A stretch of 64,000 nucleotides of DNA from an uncultured Bacteroidales bacterium (GTDB lineage Bacteria; Bacteroidota; Bacteroidia; Bacteroidales; UBA932): the NCBI GenBank assembly GCA_900541925.1, contig UQMB01000012.1:17779-81778 (forward strand), given 5' to 3'. A model generated the notes under the pieces. It saw only the letters and a list, made by a program, of their open reading frames with translations, did not search any database and was not told where the DNA came from. Below, piece by piece: positions 1 to 10,200 of this stretch. Position 1 is the first letter of the stretch, and every line of letters begins with the position of its first letter. Position numbers and translations under genes: made by a program.

Positions 1-1208
1 TGCCCGACCATGTCACCGTTGGCGAAGTTCAGCACTATGAGGTCCTCCTTCTCGCTGCGGATGGCGGCGCAGAGCTTGTCTGTCACCTCCACGGCGCTCA
101 TCTCCGGCTGAAGGTCGTATGTGGCCACCTTTGGAGAGTTGACGAGGATGCGGTCCTCGCCCTCGAAAGGTTCCTCGCGGCCCCCGTTGAAGAAGAAGGT
201 CACATGCGCATACTTCTCCGTCTCGGCTATGCGCAGCTGGCGCTTGCCGGCCCTGGATACGACCTCTCCAAGAGTGTCCTTGACATCCTCCTTGTCGAAG
301 AGGATGTGCAGGCCGCTGAAGGAAGCGTCATAAGGAGTGAGACAGCAGTAGTAAAGAGGTATCGTGTGCATGCCCTCCTCCGGCATTTCGGTCTGGGTGA
401 GCACGGCGGTGAGTTCGCGGGCACGGTCGTTGCGGAAGTTGTAGAAAATCACCGCATCGCCCTCCTCCACCTTGGCGAGAGGCGCCCCGTCCCTGGTGAT
501 CACGACAGGCTTGATGAACTCATCCGTGACATCAGCGTCGTAGGAAGCCTGTATGGCCTCGGTAGCGGAAGTGAACTCCGCACCCTTGCCCTCGACGAGC
601 ATATCGTAAGCCTCCTTGACGCGGGCCCAGCGCTTGTCGCGGTCCATCGCATAGAAGCGTCCGCAGACAGTGGCCACCTTGCCGGTGCTCTGAGCCATTT
701 TCTCTTCGAGCTCCTTGACGAATCCGAGTCCGCTGTGAGGATCCGTGTCACGCCCGTCCATGAAGCAGTGGACATAGACATCCTCAAGCCCCTCCTGCTT
801 CGCCATTGAGAGGAACTCATATAGATGGTCAAGTGAAGAATGCACTCCGCCGTGGGAGCACAGTCCGAAGAAATGAAGCTTCTTGCCGCTCTTCTTCACA
901 TAGTCATAAGCCGCTCTTATCTCCTTGTTGTCCAGAAGCTTGTGCTCGCGGCAGGCGATATTGATCTTGACAAGGTCCTGATATACGACACGCCCCGCTC
1001 CGAGATTGGTGTGGCCGACCTCGGAGTTGCCCATCTGCCCCGCAGGCAGGCCCACGTACTCGCCGCAGGCCTGGAGGTGGGACATGGGATATCTCTCGCG
1101 GAGGCGGTCGATATATGGCGCCCCCTGGGTGTATATCGCATTTGAATGGTCGTGGCGACCCTCGCCCCAACCGTCAAGTATCATCAAAAGTACTTTTTTG
1201 TTCTCCAT
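1..1208 (-). CDS. gpmI: 2,3-bisphosphoglycerate-independent phosphoglycerate mutase (partial, C-terminus beyond left edge)
   Basis: Interconverts 3- and 2-phosphoglycerate in cytosolic glycolysis and gluconeogenesis, using two Mn ions and a phosphoserine intermediate. The first 402 residues are present; the family is about 510, so roughly the last fifth lies off the left edge. Near the N-terminus it reads MILDGWGEG, then GQMGNSEVGHTNLGAGR, which carries the family's catalytic serine, followed by HGGVHSS, DGRDTDP and GRFYAMDRDKRW, all hallmarks of the alkaline-phosphatase-fold mutases. The ATG is at 1206-1208. Only 15 bases separate it from the stop of the upstream M3 peptidase, so the two are probably co-transcribed. 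Identification is secure; the missing end cannot be judged. Confidence 0.95.
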   Translation of the reverse strand, partial: MENKKVLLMILDGWGEGRHDHSNAIYTQGAPYIDRLRERYPMSHLQACGEYVGLPAGQMGNSEVGHTNLGAGRVVYQDLVKINIACREHKLLDNKEIRAAYDYVKKSGKKLHFFGLCSHGGVHSSLDHLYEFLSMAKQEGLEDVYVHCFMDGRDTDPHSGLGFVKELEEKMAQSTGKVATVCGRFYAMDRDKRWARVKEAYDMLVEGKGAEFTSATEAIQASYDADVTDEFIKPVVITRDGAPLAKVEEGDAVIFYNFRNDRARELTAVLTQTEMPEEGMHTIPLYYCCLTPYDASFSGLHILFDKEDVKDTLGEVVSRAGKRQLRIAETEKYAHVTFFFNGGREEPFEGEDRILVNSPKVATYDLQPEMSAVEVTDKLCAAIRSEKEDLIVLNFANGDMVG

Positions 1209-1223
1209 AAAAACTTTTAAATA

Positions 1224-3224
1224 TTAGTCTGTCAATCCCCTTCCACGGAGCATCGCGGCCGAATCAGGCTCGCGTCCGGCGAATGACTTGAAGAGCACCA
1301 TCGGCTCCTCGGAGCCGCCCTTCTCGAGGAAGGTCTCCTTGAACTTCTTGGCAAGCTCAAGATCCCAGACACCGGCAGGTGAGGCCTCGAAGATGCTGAA
1401 CGCATCCTTGTCGAGCACTTCCGCCCAGAGGTATCCATAATAGCCGGCGTTGTAGCCGCTGCCGCCGAAGATATGGTTGAAGTAGGTACTGCGGTAGCGC
1501 GGCGCTATCTCCGGGATGAGGCCCATATGGGAGCAGGCCTTCTTCTCGAAGCTGTCGATGTCCACTCCCTCCACACTGCCAAGCTCGTGCCACTTCATGT
1601 CAAGGATGGAGGCAGCGCAGAGCTCTGTGGTCATGAAGCCCTGGTTGAACTTGAGGGCGTTGTTGATCTTCTCCACCAGCTCGGCTGGAATCACCTCTCC
1701 CTTGTCGTTCTTGGCATACTGCGCGAGGAGTTCAGGCTGGAAGGCCCAGTTCTCGTTGAACTGGGAGAACATCTCCACGAAGTCGCGGGTCACATTGGTG
1801 CCGCTCACTGAAGGGTAATGGCACTTGGACAGGAGTCCGTGCAGGGCATGGCCGAACTCATGGAACGCGGTCTGCACCTCGTCGATGCTGAGATACTCGG
1901 AGAGATTGCCGACATTGACGATGATAGGGCGGATGTCGTTGCCCTGGGCGTCGACATACTGGTCGCGGATATTGTTCATCCACGCACCGCCCCTCTTGCT
2001 CGCGCGAGGGAAGTAGTCGGTGGTGAAGATGCCGATGAGGGAACCGTCGTCAGCCGTCACCTTGTAGGTGGTGACCTTCTCAGGGTTGTATGAAGGCACG
2101 CCTTCGAGCTTCTCCATATTGACTCCGTAGAGGGTCTTGGCGGCGATGAACACTCCGTTCACCACATTGTCCATCTTGAAGTAAGGGCGGGTCTCGGACT
2201 CGTCGAGGTCATATTTCACCTTGCGCACCTTCTCCGCATAGTACCACCAGTCCCAAGGCTCGATCTTCGAGCCCGCAGGGAGCTTGCCGGCCTTGATGTC
2301 CTGATCCATGATGGCCTGCATGTCGGCAAGTTCCACCTTGGCCTTGGCGACAGCCGCCTTCATTATGCCGGCGAGGAACGCGTCCACGGTCTGAGGGTCG
2401 TGGGCCATCTTGTTGGCGAGGGTGTAGGCGGCCGGGGTGTCGTAGCCGAGAATCCTGGCTTTCTTGATGCGCTTGTCAAGGAGCTCGAGGATGAGGGCGC
2501 GGTTGTCATACTCGTTGCCGTTGTGCCCGCGGCTCGTGTAGGCCTCGTTGTACTGACGGCGGAGTTCACGGTCCTCGGTGGATGTCATCTTCTCCGGGTA
2601 GGCGGAGGCGCTGAATCCGAACTTCTCGCTGAATGCGTTGGACTCGGCCAGGATGTTGTTGCTTATCTTCTGGGTGAGCTCGGCCATGCGGGAGTTGATC
2701 TCGCGGAGCTGGGCCTGCTGCTCCTCAGGAAGGCCGATGCCCTCGCGGGCGAAACCATCGTAGAGTTTTTTGAGAACCACCTGCTGCTCTCTGGTCAAGG
2801 CTGACTGGTCGGCGTTGTAGACTGCGGCTACGCGGTTGTAAAGAGCCTTGTTGAAGGAGATGTTGTCGCTGTGCTCGCTGAGCATAGGGATAGCCTCATC
2901 CTGCACGGCGTCGAGGGCGTCGCTGCGGTCGGTCTCGCTGACATTGAAGAGCACTCCCTGCACACGGCTCAGCGTGCGTCCGGAGAGTTCCAGCGGGGCG
3001 ATGGTGTTGTCGAATGTAGGGGTGTCAGGGTTGGAGACGATGGCCTCGATCTCCGCGTTCTGCTCCTCGATTCCGGCTTTGATGGCCGGTATATAGTCTG
3101 ATGTCTGAATCTTGTCGAACGGAGGTATGCCGTAAGGGGTGTCCCACTCCGACAGGAAAGGATTTGTTCTGCTGCAAGCTGTCATTACCAATGCTATTGC
3201 TGCGATTGAAAGGATTTTTTTCAT
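1224..3224 (-). CDS. M3-family oligopeptidase / dipeptidyl carboxypeptidase lipoprotein
   Basis: A 666-residue zinc metallopeptidase of family M3 (Dcp/oligopeptidase A type), which trims short peptides. The N-terminus is a lipoprotein signal with lipobox VMTAC (Cys17), so it should be exported and lipid-anchored rather than cytosolic like E. coli OpdA. The zinc motif HEFGHALHG starts at residue 455, and the third ligand is expected in DFVEMFSQ (Glu484). The long helical N-terminal half and the C-terminal YLWAEVLDKDAF block are typical of M3. It lies between the NUC1 nuclease (15-base gap upstream) and gpmI (15-base gap downstream) in one minus-strand run. Peptide scavenging in the periplasm is inferred from family and location. 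Confidence 0.93.
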   Translation of the reverse strand: MKKILSIAAIALVMTACSRTNPFLSEWDTPYGIPPFDKIQTSDYIPAIKAGIEEQNAEIEAIVSNPDTPTFDNTIAPLELSGRTLSRVQGVLFNVSETDRSDALDAVQDEAIPMLSEHSDNISFNKALYNRVAAVYNADQSALTREQQVVLKKLYDGFAREGIGLPEEQQAQLREINSRMAELTQKISNNILAESNAFSEKFGFSASAYPEKMTSTEDRELRRQYNEAYTSRGHNGNEYDNRALILELLDKRIKKARILGYDTPAAYTLANKMAHDPQTVDAFLAGIMKAAVAKAKVELADMQAIMDQDIKAGKLPAGSKIEPWDWWYYAEKVRKVKYDLDESETRPYFKMDNVVNGVFIAAKTLYGVNMEKLEGVPSYNPEKVTTYKVTADDGSLIGIFTTDYFPRASKRGGAWMNNIRDQYVDAQGNDIRPIIVNVGNLSEYLSIDEVQTAFHEFGHALHGLLSKCHYPSVSGTNVTRDFVEMFSQFNENWAFQPELLAQYAKNDKGEVIPAELVEKINNALKFNQGFMTTELCAASILDMKWHELGSVEGVDIDSFEKKACSHMGLIPEIAPRYRSTYFNHIFGGSGYNAGYYGYLWAEVLDKDAFSIFEASPAGVWDLELAKKFKETFLEKGGSEEPMVLFKSFAGREPDSAAMLRGRGLTD

Positions 3225-3239
3225 ATCACTACTAATAAT

Positions 3240-4352
3240 TTACTTCCACCAATTGTTCACCTCGGCTTCGACCTTGTCCGCCTGAGCCTTGCCCGCTGCG
3301 GCAGGGAGGTTGACGAAGAAATCGATCCCAAGTTTCTCCTCAAGGGCGTCTATGGACATGGCCTGGCCCATCACGGTCGCAGTACTGTTCTCATAGCCCT
3401 TGTGGTCGAACCAGAACGCGATGCCGAGATACTTGCCCGCATCGCCGAAGCCGGAAGCCTTGTAGGCAAGGAGGGCCTTATAATAGCCCACCGGCACAGG
3501 AATCTGCGCTCCGACATTGTCTCTGGCGTACTGCGTAGTGCCTCTCCAGTCGGCACCTGTCACGACATAGAGGGTGTCCGTCTTCGCACTCCAGTTACGG
3601 ACCATGCCCTCCAGAGTGGCCCAAGCCTTCTCGTTCAGTTCACCGCGCTGCGGTGTCATGTTGGTGAAATAGAAGGTGGTCTCGTTGACGCCCTTGGCCA
3701 GGCGGTCGGCGGACGGGAGCTGGTGCCCCCTCTGGTAGCCTCCGGCGAAGCCGCTGTAGAGAATCGGCTGACAGGCCTTCGGCACTTTCGGGTCGAGTCC
3801 CCACTCGTCGGTCCGGCTCCCGGAGCCCTTGAGGGCCTTGTTGAGAGGGTACGCCACCCATTTTGAAAGCTTCGCCTGCGGGTCGAGATAGAAGGAGTAG
3901 TTGCGCACCTTCCTGCCTCCGAGGGTCATGTCGTGAGTGAAATAATACAGGTCCTTGTCCGTGGTGGCAGGAAGTTCGAGCCATGCGGCAGGAGTGTCCG
4001 GAACCAGTTGCGTAGAGTTGCGCTCCTGGACGAGGGTGGCGTTGAACTTCTTGCCGCCGCTGGCGAGGGTTACGGTACAGTTCCTCTCGTCGCCGAGATT
4101 CTCCTCCCAGGAGAGCTCGATCCCCGATACGGAACCGCTTCCCTCAGCCTGGCTGACTGAGGCCCAGGCTTCAGAGAGGGTGATGGTCCATGAGGTGTAT
4201 GAAGTCACCTTGATGAACTGGGTGCCGGCTTCGGCGCCGAGGGCGGTGCGAGGCACGGAAAAGGCTATCTCTCCCTCCTCCTGAGGCTTGCCGCAGGAGG
4301 CGAGGGTGAGAAGCAGGACTAAAAACGTCGCGGTCTTATTCAGCGGCCACAT
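3240..4352 (-). CDS. BACON-domain lipoprotein with DNA/RNA non-specific (NUC1) endonuclease domain
   Basis: A 370-residue exported nuclease. Residues 1-20 form a lipoprotein signal (lipobox LASC, Cys20). Residues about 30-112 look like a BACON beta-sandwich. Residues about 130-365 are a beta-beta-alpha-metal NUC1/endonuclease G domain. The active-site block reads YQRGHQLPSAD (His210); the usual DRGH motif has Gln for Asp here. TNMTPQ and LNEKAW further on supply the conserved Asn residues. The family cuts DNA and RNA without sequence preference using one Mg ion. The start overlaps the end of the upstream BACON/OB lipoprotein by 17 bases, implying coupled translation. A role in degrading extracellular or periplasmic nucleic acid is inferred. 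Confidence 0.9.
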   Translation of the reverse strand: MWPLNKTATFLVLLLTLASCGKPQEEGEIAFSVPRTALGAEAGTQFIKVTSYTSWTITLSEAWASVSQAEGSGSVSGIELSWEENLGDERNCTVTLASGGKKFNATLVQERNSTQLVPDTPAAWLELPATTDKDLYYFTHDMTLGGRKVRNYSFYLDPQAKLSKWVAYPLNKALKGSGSRTDEWGLDPKVPKACQPILYSGFAGGYQRGHQLPSADRLAKGVNETTFYFTNMTPQRGELNEKAWATLEGMVRNWSAKTDTLYVVTGADWRGTTQYARDNVGAQIPVPVGYYKALLAYKASGFGDAGKYLGIAFWFDHKGYENSTATVMGQAMSIDALEEKLGIDFFVNLPAAAGKAQADKVEAEVNNWWK

Positions 4353-5577
4353 ATATCACTTTTGAAATCTGTACGAATCCATTCTTGGCCGGAGTGGCAC
4401 TGGATACCTTGCAATCGATTACAAGTTTGTAGTAGAGTCCGGCAGCCTGTGAGGCGGCAGGGACGGCGAAGCTCACCTCGCCCGGAGCGATGGCACCGTC
4501 AGGATCGACGGTGCAGATCTCCTTGGAGAAGCCCTTGTCGGAGCAGACAGATAGCTTCATGGAATTGACGTCAGCCGCGCTCACTGAACCCAGACGGAGC
4601 AGAACCTTCGCCACTTTGGCGGCCACAGGAGTGTCCGTAGCGATGGAGGCCTTGGAAGCCTCCGCCTTGCGCCCGCAGCGGATGAAAGCCCAGCCGTTCC
4701 ACTCGTAGTTGTTGAATGCCATCATGGTGAACGAGTTGGATCCTGACTTGGCCGTCCACTCCTTGTCATAGCCATTGACCTTGTTGTTCGCGCTGTTATC
4801 GTCAGGGAAAGAGAGGATCACGCTGCCCTCAGGATAAGTATCGGCCACGCCGGCTGTGTGTGACCTATAGATGGCAGGAGCCCCTCCCGAAGTGGATGAG
4901 CCGCCGGCCTGAGGTTCTCCGCCATATTCTCCACGAAGAGTCCAGAGGGTCACCACGTCGCCTTCTTTGAGCCCGATCTTGGAGAAAGACTGGTCGTTCT
5001 CGCCGTCGGCCCACTCCTTCACGAGTCCGTAGACGAAGACGGAAGCCGTCTCGTCCTTGATGGTGATGTTGCCATAATCCGCCTTGGCGATGCTGACAAT
5101 ATTGCCAGTCAGTTCGTACCAGGTCTTGGTGTCAACCTGCTTGGAGAGGTAGTCCTTGATGGTCACCTTCTCGGCAGACTCAGGCTTCGCTATCTTGCCG
5201 TCATCAACGCCGCCCTTCGCTCCGGCCTGCTTGATGGCGAGAGTCGCCGTACGGCTGCCGCCGGCGAATACGACCTCGGCACTGCGGTCGTTGCCGTCAT
5301 TCTTGAGAGCCTTGACCTTGACGGTCTGCGCGGATGCCGCAGCGGAACCGCCGTCAGGAGAGAGCACCAGCCATTCCTGAGCCTCGGCAGGAATCTGGGC
5401 CTTCCAGTCCACTGTGGCCGTGAGTCCTACCGACACCTCGCCGCCCTCGGCAGGGAGAGAGACTTCTATGGTGTTGAGTTCAACTTTTTCAGTACCGAAA
5501 TCTTCAGTCTTCTTCTGACAGGCCGTCAGCGCCGAAACGAGCGCAGCAGCGGCCAAGAAAAAATGCCTTGTCTTCAT
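4336..5577 (-). CDS. BACON/OB-fold surface lipoprotein
   Basis: A 413-residue lipoprotein, lipobox LTAC with Cys20. I start it at the ATG at 5577, which puts the signal peptide at the N-terminus; an in-frame ATG at 5595 only adds six residues. Residues 33-118 form a BACON-like domain (SLPAEGGEVSV, then a WLVLSP block). Residues about 138-245 resemble an OB-fold of the nucleic-acid-binding type (YELTGNIVSI, DYGNITIKD, VFVYGLV). Residues 250-413 are a further all-beta domain of unknown family. It is a shorter paralogue of the protein at 5687-7273 and directly precedes the NUC1 nuclease. It could hold nucleic acid or glycan at the surface; no catalytic motif is visible. Confidence 0.8.
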   Translation of the reverse strand: MKTRHFFLAAAALVSALTACQKKTEDFGTEKVELNTIEVSLPAEGGEVSVGLTATVDWKAQIPAEAQEWLVLSPDGGSAAASAQTVKVKALKNDGNDRSAEVVFAGGSRTATLAIKQAGAKGGVDDGKIAKPESAEKVTIKDYLSKQVDTKTWYELTGNIVSIAKADYGNITIKDETASVFVYGLVKEWADGENDQSFSKIGLKEGDVVTLWTLRGEYGGEPQAGGSSTSGGAPAIYRSHTAGVADTYPEGSVILSFPDDNSANNKVNGYDKEWTAKSGSNSFTMMAFNNYEWNGWAFIRCGRKAEASKASIATDTPVAAKVAKVLLRLGSVSAADVNSMKLSVCSDKGFSKEICTVDPDGAIAPGEVSFAVPAASQAAGLYYKLVIDCKVSSATPAKNGFVQISKVIYVAAE

Positions 5578-5635
5578 ATTTGCAACAAAATACAATCGTT
5601 TATGTTATAATTTGTAAAGATAGTGTTTTTTAATG

Positions 5636-5665
5636 AAAAAGACCGGCCCGCGAGGGGCCGGTCTT
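5636..5665 (-). terminator. Rho-independent terminator after the TonB receptor/OB-fold lipoprotein pair
   Basis: A perfect 11-bp stem (5639-5649 with 5655-5665) and 5-base loop, followed on the minus strand by a T run (5636-5640). It separates the 10590-5687 transcript from the downstream lipoprotein-nuclease genes. Confidence 0.85.
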
Positions 5666-5686
5666 CAGATTATATCGGGTCAGTGA

Positions 5687-7273
5687 TTACTCCGCTGCCT
5701 TGTGTGACACGAGGAAGGCGCTGCCGACCTGGTCGGTAGTCACTCCGTTCTTGGTGTAGGCGGCGCGGACGCCGACAAGGGTGACGGTATCACCGTTCTT
5801 GATGCCGAGCTTCTGGAACTCCTTCTTAGGACCGCCCCAGCCGGCCAAAAGGCCATAGACATAAACCTTGTCGCCAGAGGCGTCGGTAAGATAGAAGTTG
5901 CCGTAGACATCAGTGTCCTTGACTCCGCTCACCGTACCGGAAAGACGATAGTATACATCGCTCTTGACCTCAGCGGCGAGGAAATCCTTGACGGTAACCG
6001 CAGAAACCTTCTTGAAAGACTCGACGCTCACGTTCTTGAGCTGAGGGCTGCCGTTGTAAGACTGCTTAGGGCCTACCACGGTGATGATGTCGCCTGCGGA
6101 GATGCCCATGGCCTCGAATTTCTTGGACTCGCCCTTATCATTGAGCGTACCATAGACATATACAGAGCCGGTAGCGTCAGCGACATTGTAGTTGCCCCAG
6201 GTGGCGCTCACCATCTTGCTGATATAGCCGGTGAGGCGATACTGGGCCGTGCCGTCCGGAGCCGCGTTGATGGTGGCGGCGTCGGCATCGATGATGGAGC
6301 CGTCCTGGGTCACATTATACTTCACGGTAGTGGTACCGGAAGTGAACGAGATTTCGGTCTCGCGCTTGCCGGCTTCATTGGCACGGATCTCGAACTTGAA
6401 GGTAGTGGTGTCAGCAGGGTTAGGGACAATCTTGGAAGGGACGCCCTTGCTGAACGAAGATGACACGTAAGACACCCATGCGGCATCAGCCTCAGGGATG
6501 GACACGCGCGCACCGCCGTCGCCCTTGTGGGCCACCTTGACCTCGACGCTCTGTCCGGTCTTGGCTATAGGAGCAGCCAGGGCAGGAGTGAGAATCTTGA
6601 TGAGAGACTTGGTGATGCTGTGGACTGTGACATTCTCAAGTTCAATGGTTGAACCATATGTCTTCCTCGGCCCGGAGACCTCGATCACATCGCCGTTCTC
6701 AATCTTGAGGCTGGAGAAATTCTTCGCCTTACCCTTCGCGTCGAGAGTTCCGTAGATGGTAATCTTGCCCGTATCGTCAACAAGATAGTAGTTGCCGTAC
6801 TCAGTATTGTAAATGTCCGTCACGGTACCCGTGATCTTGTAGGTTTTGCCATCCGTACCGGCAAGGACATCCTCGATCTTCGCGGACACGGCCGCAATCT
6901 CGCCCTGGCGGACAATCACCTGCTGGAGGTTGGAACCGACCTTTATCTGGAGAGCCACCTCACGACCGCTATTGTCAGCGGCCGCCTTGAAGGTGATCGT
7001 GGACTCGCCCTCGGAACCGGAAACCGGGCTGATGGTAAGCCAGTCAGGAATCAGGGACACGTCTTTGCCGTCCTTGTCCTTCTCTGTCAGGATGAAGGCC
7101 CAGTCCTCTGTAGCGCTGAGGCTGACGCTTACAGTGCCGCCGCTCTCAGGGATGGAGACATAGGTCTGCGAGAGACTTATGTTTCCGAGAGAGCCCGCAG
7201 GCCCTTCCTTTGTGCATCCGGCCAGCATAAGGGCCGAAGAAAGAACAATAGTGAATAAATATCTGAGTTTCAT
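5687..7273 (-). CDS. Lipoprotein with alternating BACON and triple OB-fold domains
   Basis: A 528-residue lipoprotein (lipobox LAGC, Cys20). I use the ATG at 7273; an upstream ATG at 7285 adds four residues. It has an unusual modular plan: BACON (about 28-123), OB-fold 1 (131-220), a second BACON-like domain (223-323), OB-fold 2 (330-420) and OB-fold 3 (426-525). The OB repeats share a pattern of Y-(K/R)-(I/L)-(T/S)-G at the start, then YGN(Y/F) and (I/V)YG(T/L)L, ending GD-I/V-(E/T)-V-G. No enzyme motif is visible. It sits 17 bases downstream of the Oar-like TonB receptor and upstream of a shorter paralogue and a nuclease. Binding of nucleic acid is suggested only by the OB folds and context. 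Confidence 0.82.
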   Translation of the reverse strand: MKLRYLFTIVLSSALMLAGCTKEGPAGSLGNISLSQTYVSIPESGGTVSVSLSATEDWAFILTEKDKDGKDVSLIPDWLTISPVSGSEGESTITFKAAADNSGREVALQIKVGSNLQQVIVRQGEIAAVSAKIEDVLAGTDGKTYKITGTVTDIYNTEYGNYYLVDDTGKITIYGTLDAKGKAKNFSSLKIENGDVIEVSGPRKTYGSTIELENVTVHSITKSLIKILTPALAAPIAKTGQSVEVKVAHKGDGGARVSIPEADAAWVSYVSSSFSKGVPSKIVPNPADTTTFKFEIRANEAGKRETEISFTSGTTTVKYNVTQDGSIIDADAATINAAPDGTAQYRLTGYISKMVSATWGNYNVADATGSVYVYGTLNDKGESKKFEAMGISAGDIITVVGPKQSYNGSPQLKNVSVESFKKVSAVTVKDFLAAEVKSDVYYRLSGTVSGVKDTDVYGNFYLTDASGDKVYVYGLLAGWGGPKKEFQKLGIKNGDTVTLVGVRAAYTKNGVTTDQVGSAFLVSHKAAE

Positions 7274-7290
7274 ATTATTCTGCACTTAAA

Positions 7291-10200
7291 TTAGTTAAAC
7301 ATATATTTGATTCCCACTGAAGCGTACCAGAGCTGGCCGATGGCGTAGTTCGGAGTGAAAGTCTCAAGGCTTCCGCTGACTGCCTTTGGAGTAGAGAAAG
7401 TAGCGTAACCCTCAGCATCTGCGCCCTCATACTTAAGGATGCGGGCATCGGTAATCTCCGAGTTGATGACCTTCATCACGCCCCATTTTGAATTGAAGAG
7501 ATTGAGCACGTTCTTGATGTCGAGGTTGAGCTGCAGAGTGTTGGTGCTGCCGCCGATGCGAACCTTGAAATCGTGCTTGTAGCTGAAGTCGAGCCTGTGG
7601 AACCAAGGAGAGTATACACTGTAAGCCTCGGCGTATTCGCCCTGATGCTTGCTGAGGTAGCTGTCCTTGTGGACATAGTCCATGAAGCGGGTCTTGTCGT
7701 CTTCTGAGACGAAGCGGAACTCCCTGTTGGCCACCTGCTCGTCGGTAGGGATATAGAGGGCGTCGTAGCTGTAGCCGTCGCCGTTCATATCATTCGCGAG
7801 CATGTAAGAGTAGTTGTAACCGCCCCTCTTGGCCTCGTAGATGAAGCTGAAGTGGTTGTCGCTCTTGTCATCGTAGGTAAGGGAAGCGATCACACGGTCC
7901 GGAGTCACGTTCTGTGAGTTGTGGAGCTTGATGTTGTTAGGCCCCTCGTATGTAGGCACATAAGTGAATGCGGACTCGGCGGCGGAGCCAGGCATGCTGG
8001 TAATCTCCTTGGAAGCGGAGCGGGTGTAGGAAGCCATAAGGGAGAGCCCCTCTACAGGACGCATGTTGAGAGTGAGGCTGGCCATGTATCCGTAGCCCTT
8101 GTTGGTGTTCTCAAGGACGAAAGCCTTGGTGCCGTTGCGGAACGGTGAGGGGAATATCGGACGGTTGTCCACACCGTTGAACCTCGCGAAGCCCTCTACA
8201 GGCATCATGCTCCAGTCAGAAATCATCACACCGTTGATAGTCTTGTTGAAGATGCCTTCAGCAGAGATGGAGAACGGGAATGAAGTCGGGAAACTGTAGT
8301 CGAGAGCCAGGGAGGTCTTCCAGACCTGAGGCATCTTGAAGTTAGGGTCCACAGCCGAGATTGAAGACGGCTTGGTGCCGGTCTCAGGAGATATCGTGTC
8401 AGGATAACCCATGGAGATGAGCTTGTCGTAGAGCGCAGCCGTCGTGGCCTTGCCGCTGGCATCGGTCACGAGACCGCCGGCGAACTGGTTCATGTCAACA
8501 GGCGTGCCGTTAAGCTTTTTGCTGGCATTGAGCTGGGCCTGATACTGCACCATACCGGAGTTGGTCGGCATGTTGGTGAAGAACACGAGAGGCAGACGGC
8601 CGGAGAAGAAGCCGGTGCCGCCGCGAACCTTGAGGCTGCGGTCGCCGAGGACATCCCAGTTGAAGCCGATACGCGGAGAAACGGTAACCCTGCCCTTAGG
8701 CCAGGTGCCGGTGTCGATGTGACGCTCGTTGTTCTTGCTGTCGTAGTAGGTGAGATCAAGGATGGCGTTGTTGGTCATCAGATCCGAATTGTCGAAGAAG
8801 AGACCGTCAAGACGCAGACCTGCGGTAAGCTTGAAATTCGGGGTGACGCTCCAGTCATCCTGGGCATAGATTCCAAGCTTGTTGAACCTGACGCGTGCGG
8901 CAGGGTTCTTCTCCCCGTTGTAGCCGTAGGTGAGGCAGACAACTTCAGGGGCTGCGCCGTTGATGAAGTCATCCACGCTGGCATAGCGGTAGTAACCGGT
9001 ACCGTTGCGCATGTAGGCGTTGTCGGCCATCTGATACTCATAGCTTATACCGCCCATGATCTTGTGGTTGCCGGTATAGTATGTGAGGTCGTCCTTGATG
9101 TTGAGGACGTTGTTGTGAACGGCGTTATTCCATGTGAAGAGCTCGTATCCGAGAGACATGTACTGGACATTGTCGCCTGAACCGTCCTGGATGTCGATGA
9201 ACGGGAACTCGTCAGAGTTGGAGCCGCGCACATCGTCAAGCTTTGAGAAAGTCGCGAGGAACTGATTGCTCAGATGGTCGGAGATCTTGCTGTTGATGTC
9301 GAGGGATGCGGTATGTACGATATTGTTCATGGAGTACATGGAGTTCGCATACGACATCGAGTAGAGGGAGGTACGGCTGTACGGCGAACGGGTACCGCCG
9401 TCCATAGAAGATGCGCTAGGACCGAGCCACTTGGTGTTGTTGGTGTAGTTGTAACGCACAGCAAGCTTGTTGTTGTTGTCGATGTTCCAGTCGATGCGGG
9501 CGAGGACTTTCATGTTCTCTCCGTCGGAAGGGAAACTGGTGTAAGAACCGGTGTCGTATCCGTACTTGCTCTTGACAAATGCGGAAACCCTCTCCATATC
9601 AGCCACGGAAGCGTATGAAAGGTACTTGGACTCAACGCCCTTACCGTTCTCGGACGCCCTCCAGCGGACAGCTACGGTAGGAGTCTTGGAATATTCGGCG
9701 TTGACGAAGAAGAAGAGTTTGTTCTTCACGATAGGGCCGCCGAGAGTGAAGCCGTAGGTGGTGTTGCGGTCGTTGTCGCGCACGCCCGGGATCTCCACGC
9801 CGGCCACAGCGTTGCCGCGCATGTTCTCGTTGCGGTGATAAACATAGGCGGAACCCTTGAAGGTATTGGTACCTGACTTGGTGACGGCGTTCACACCGCC
9901 GCCGATGAAGTTGGTCTGGCGGACATCATAAGGGGAGATGACAACCTGCATTTCCTCGATGGCATCGATGGAGATAGGGTTGCCGCCTCCAGGGAGGCCG
10001 TCGTTGAGACCGAAGTTGTTGTTGAAGTCGGCACCGTCCACGGTGAAGTTGGCGGTACGTCCGTCAGAGCCGCTGAAAGTCATTCCGTCGCCTCCGTAAG
10101 GAGAGAGGCGGGTGAGATCGGTAAGGCTCCTGCTTACGCTAGGGAGAGCGGTGATCTGACGGCTGGTGATGTTGGTTGAGGCGCCGGTCTTCTCCACTGC

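Noticed and set aside
204..809. 201-residue plus-strand open frame
   Set aside because: It lies wholly antisense to gpmI, whose motifs are complete; a shadow of GC-rich codon use.
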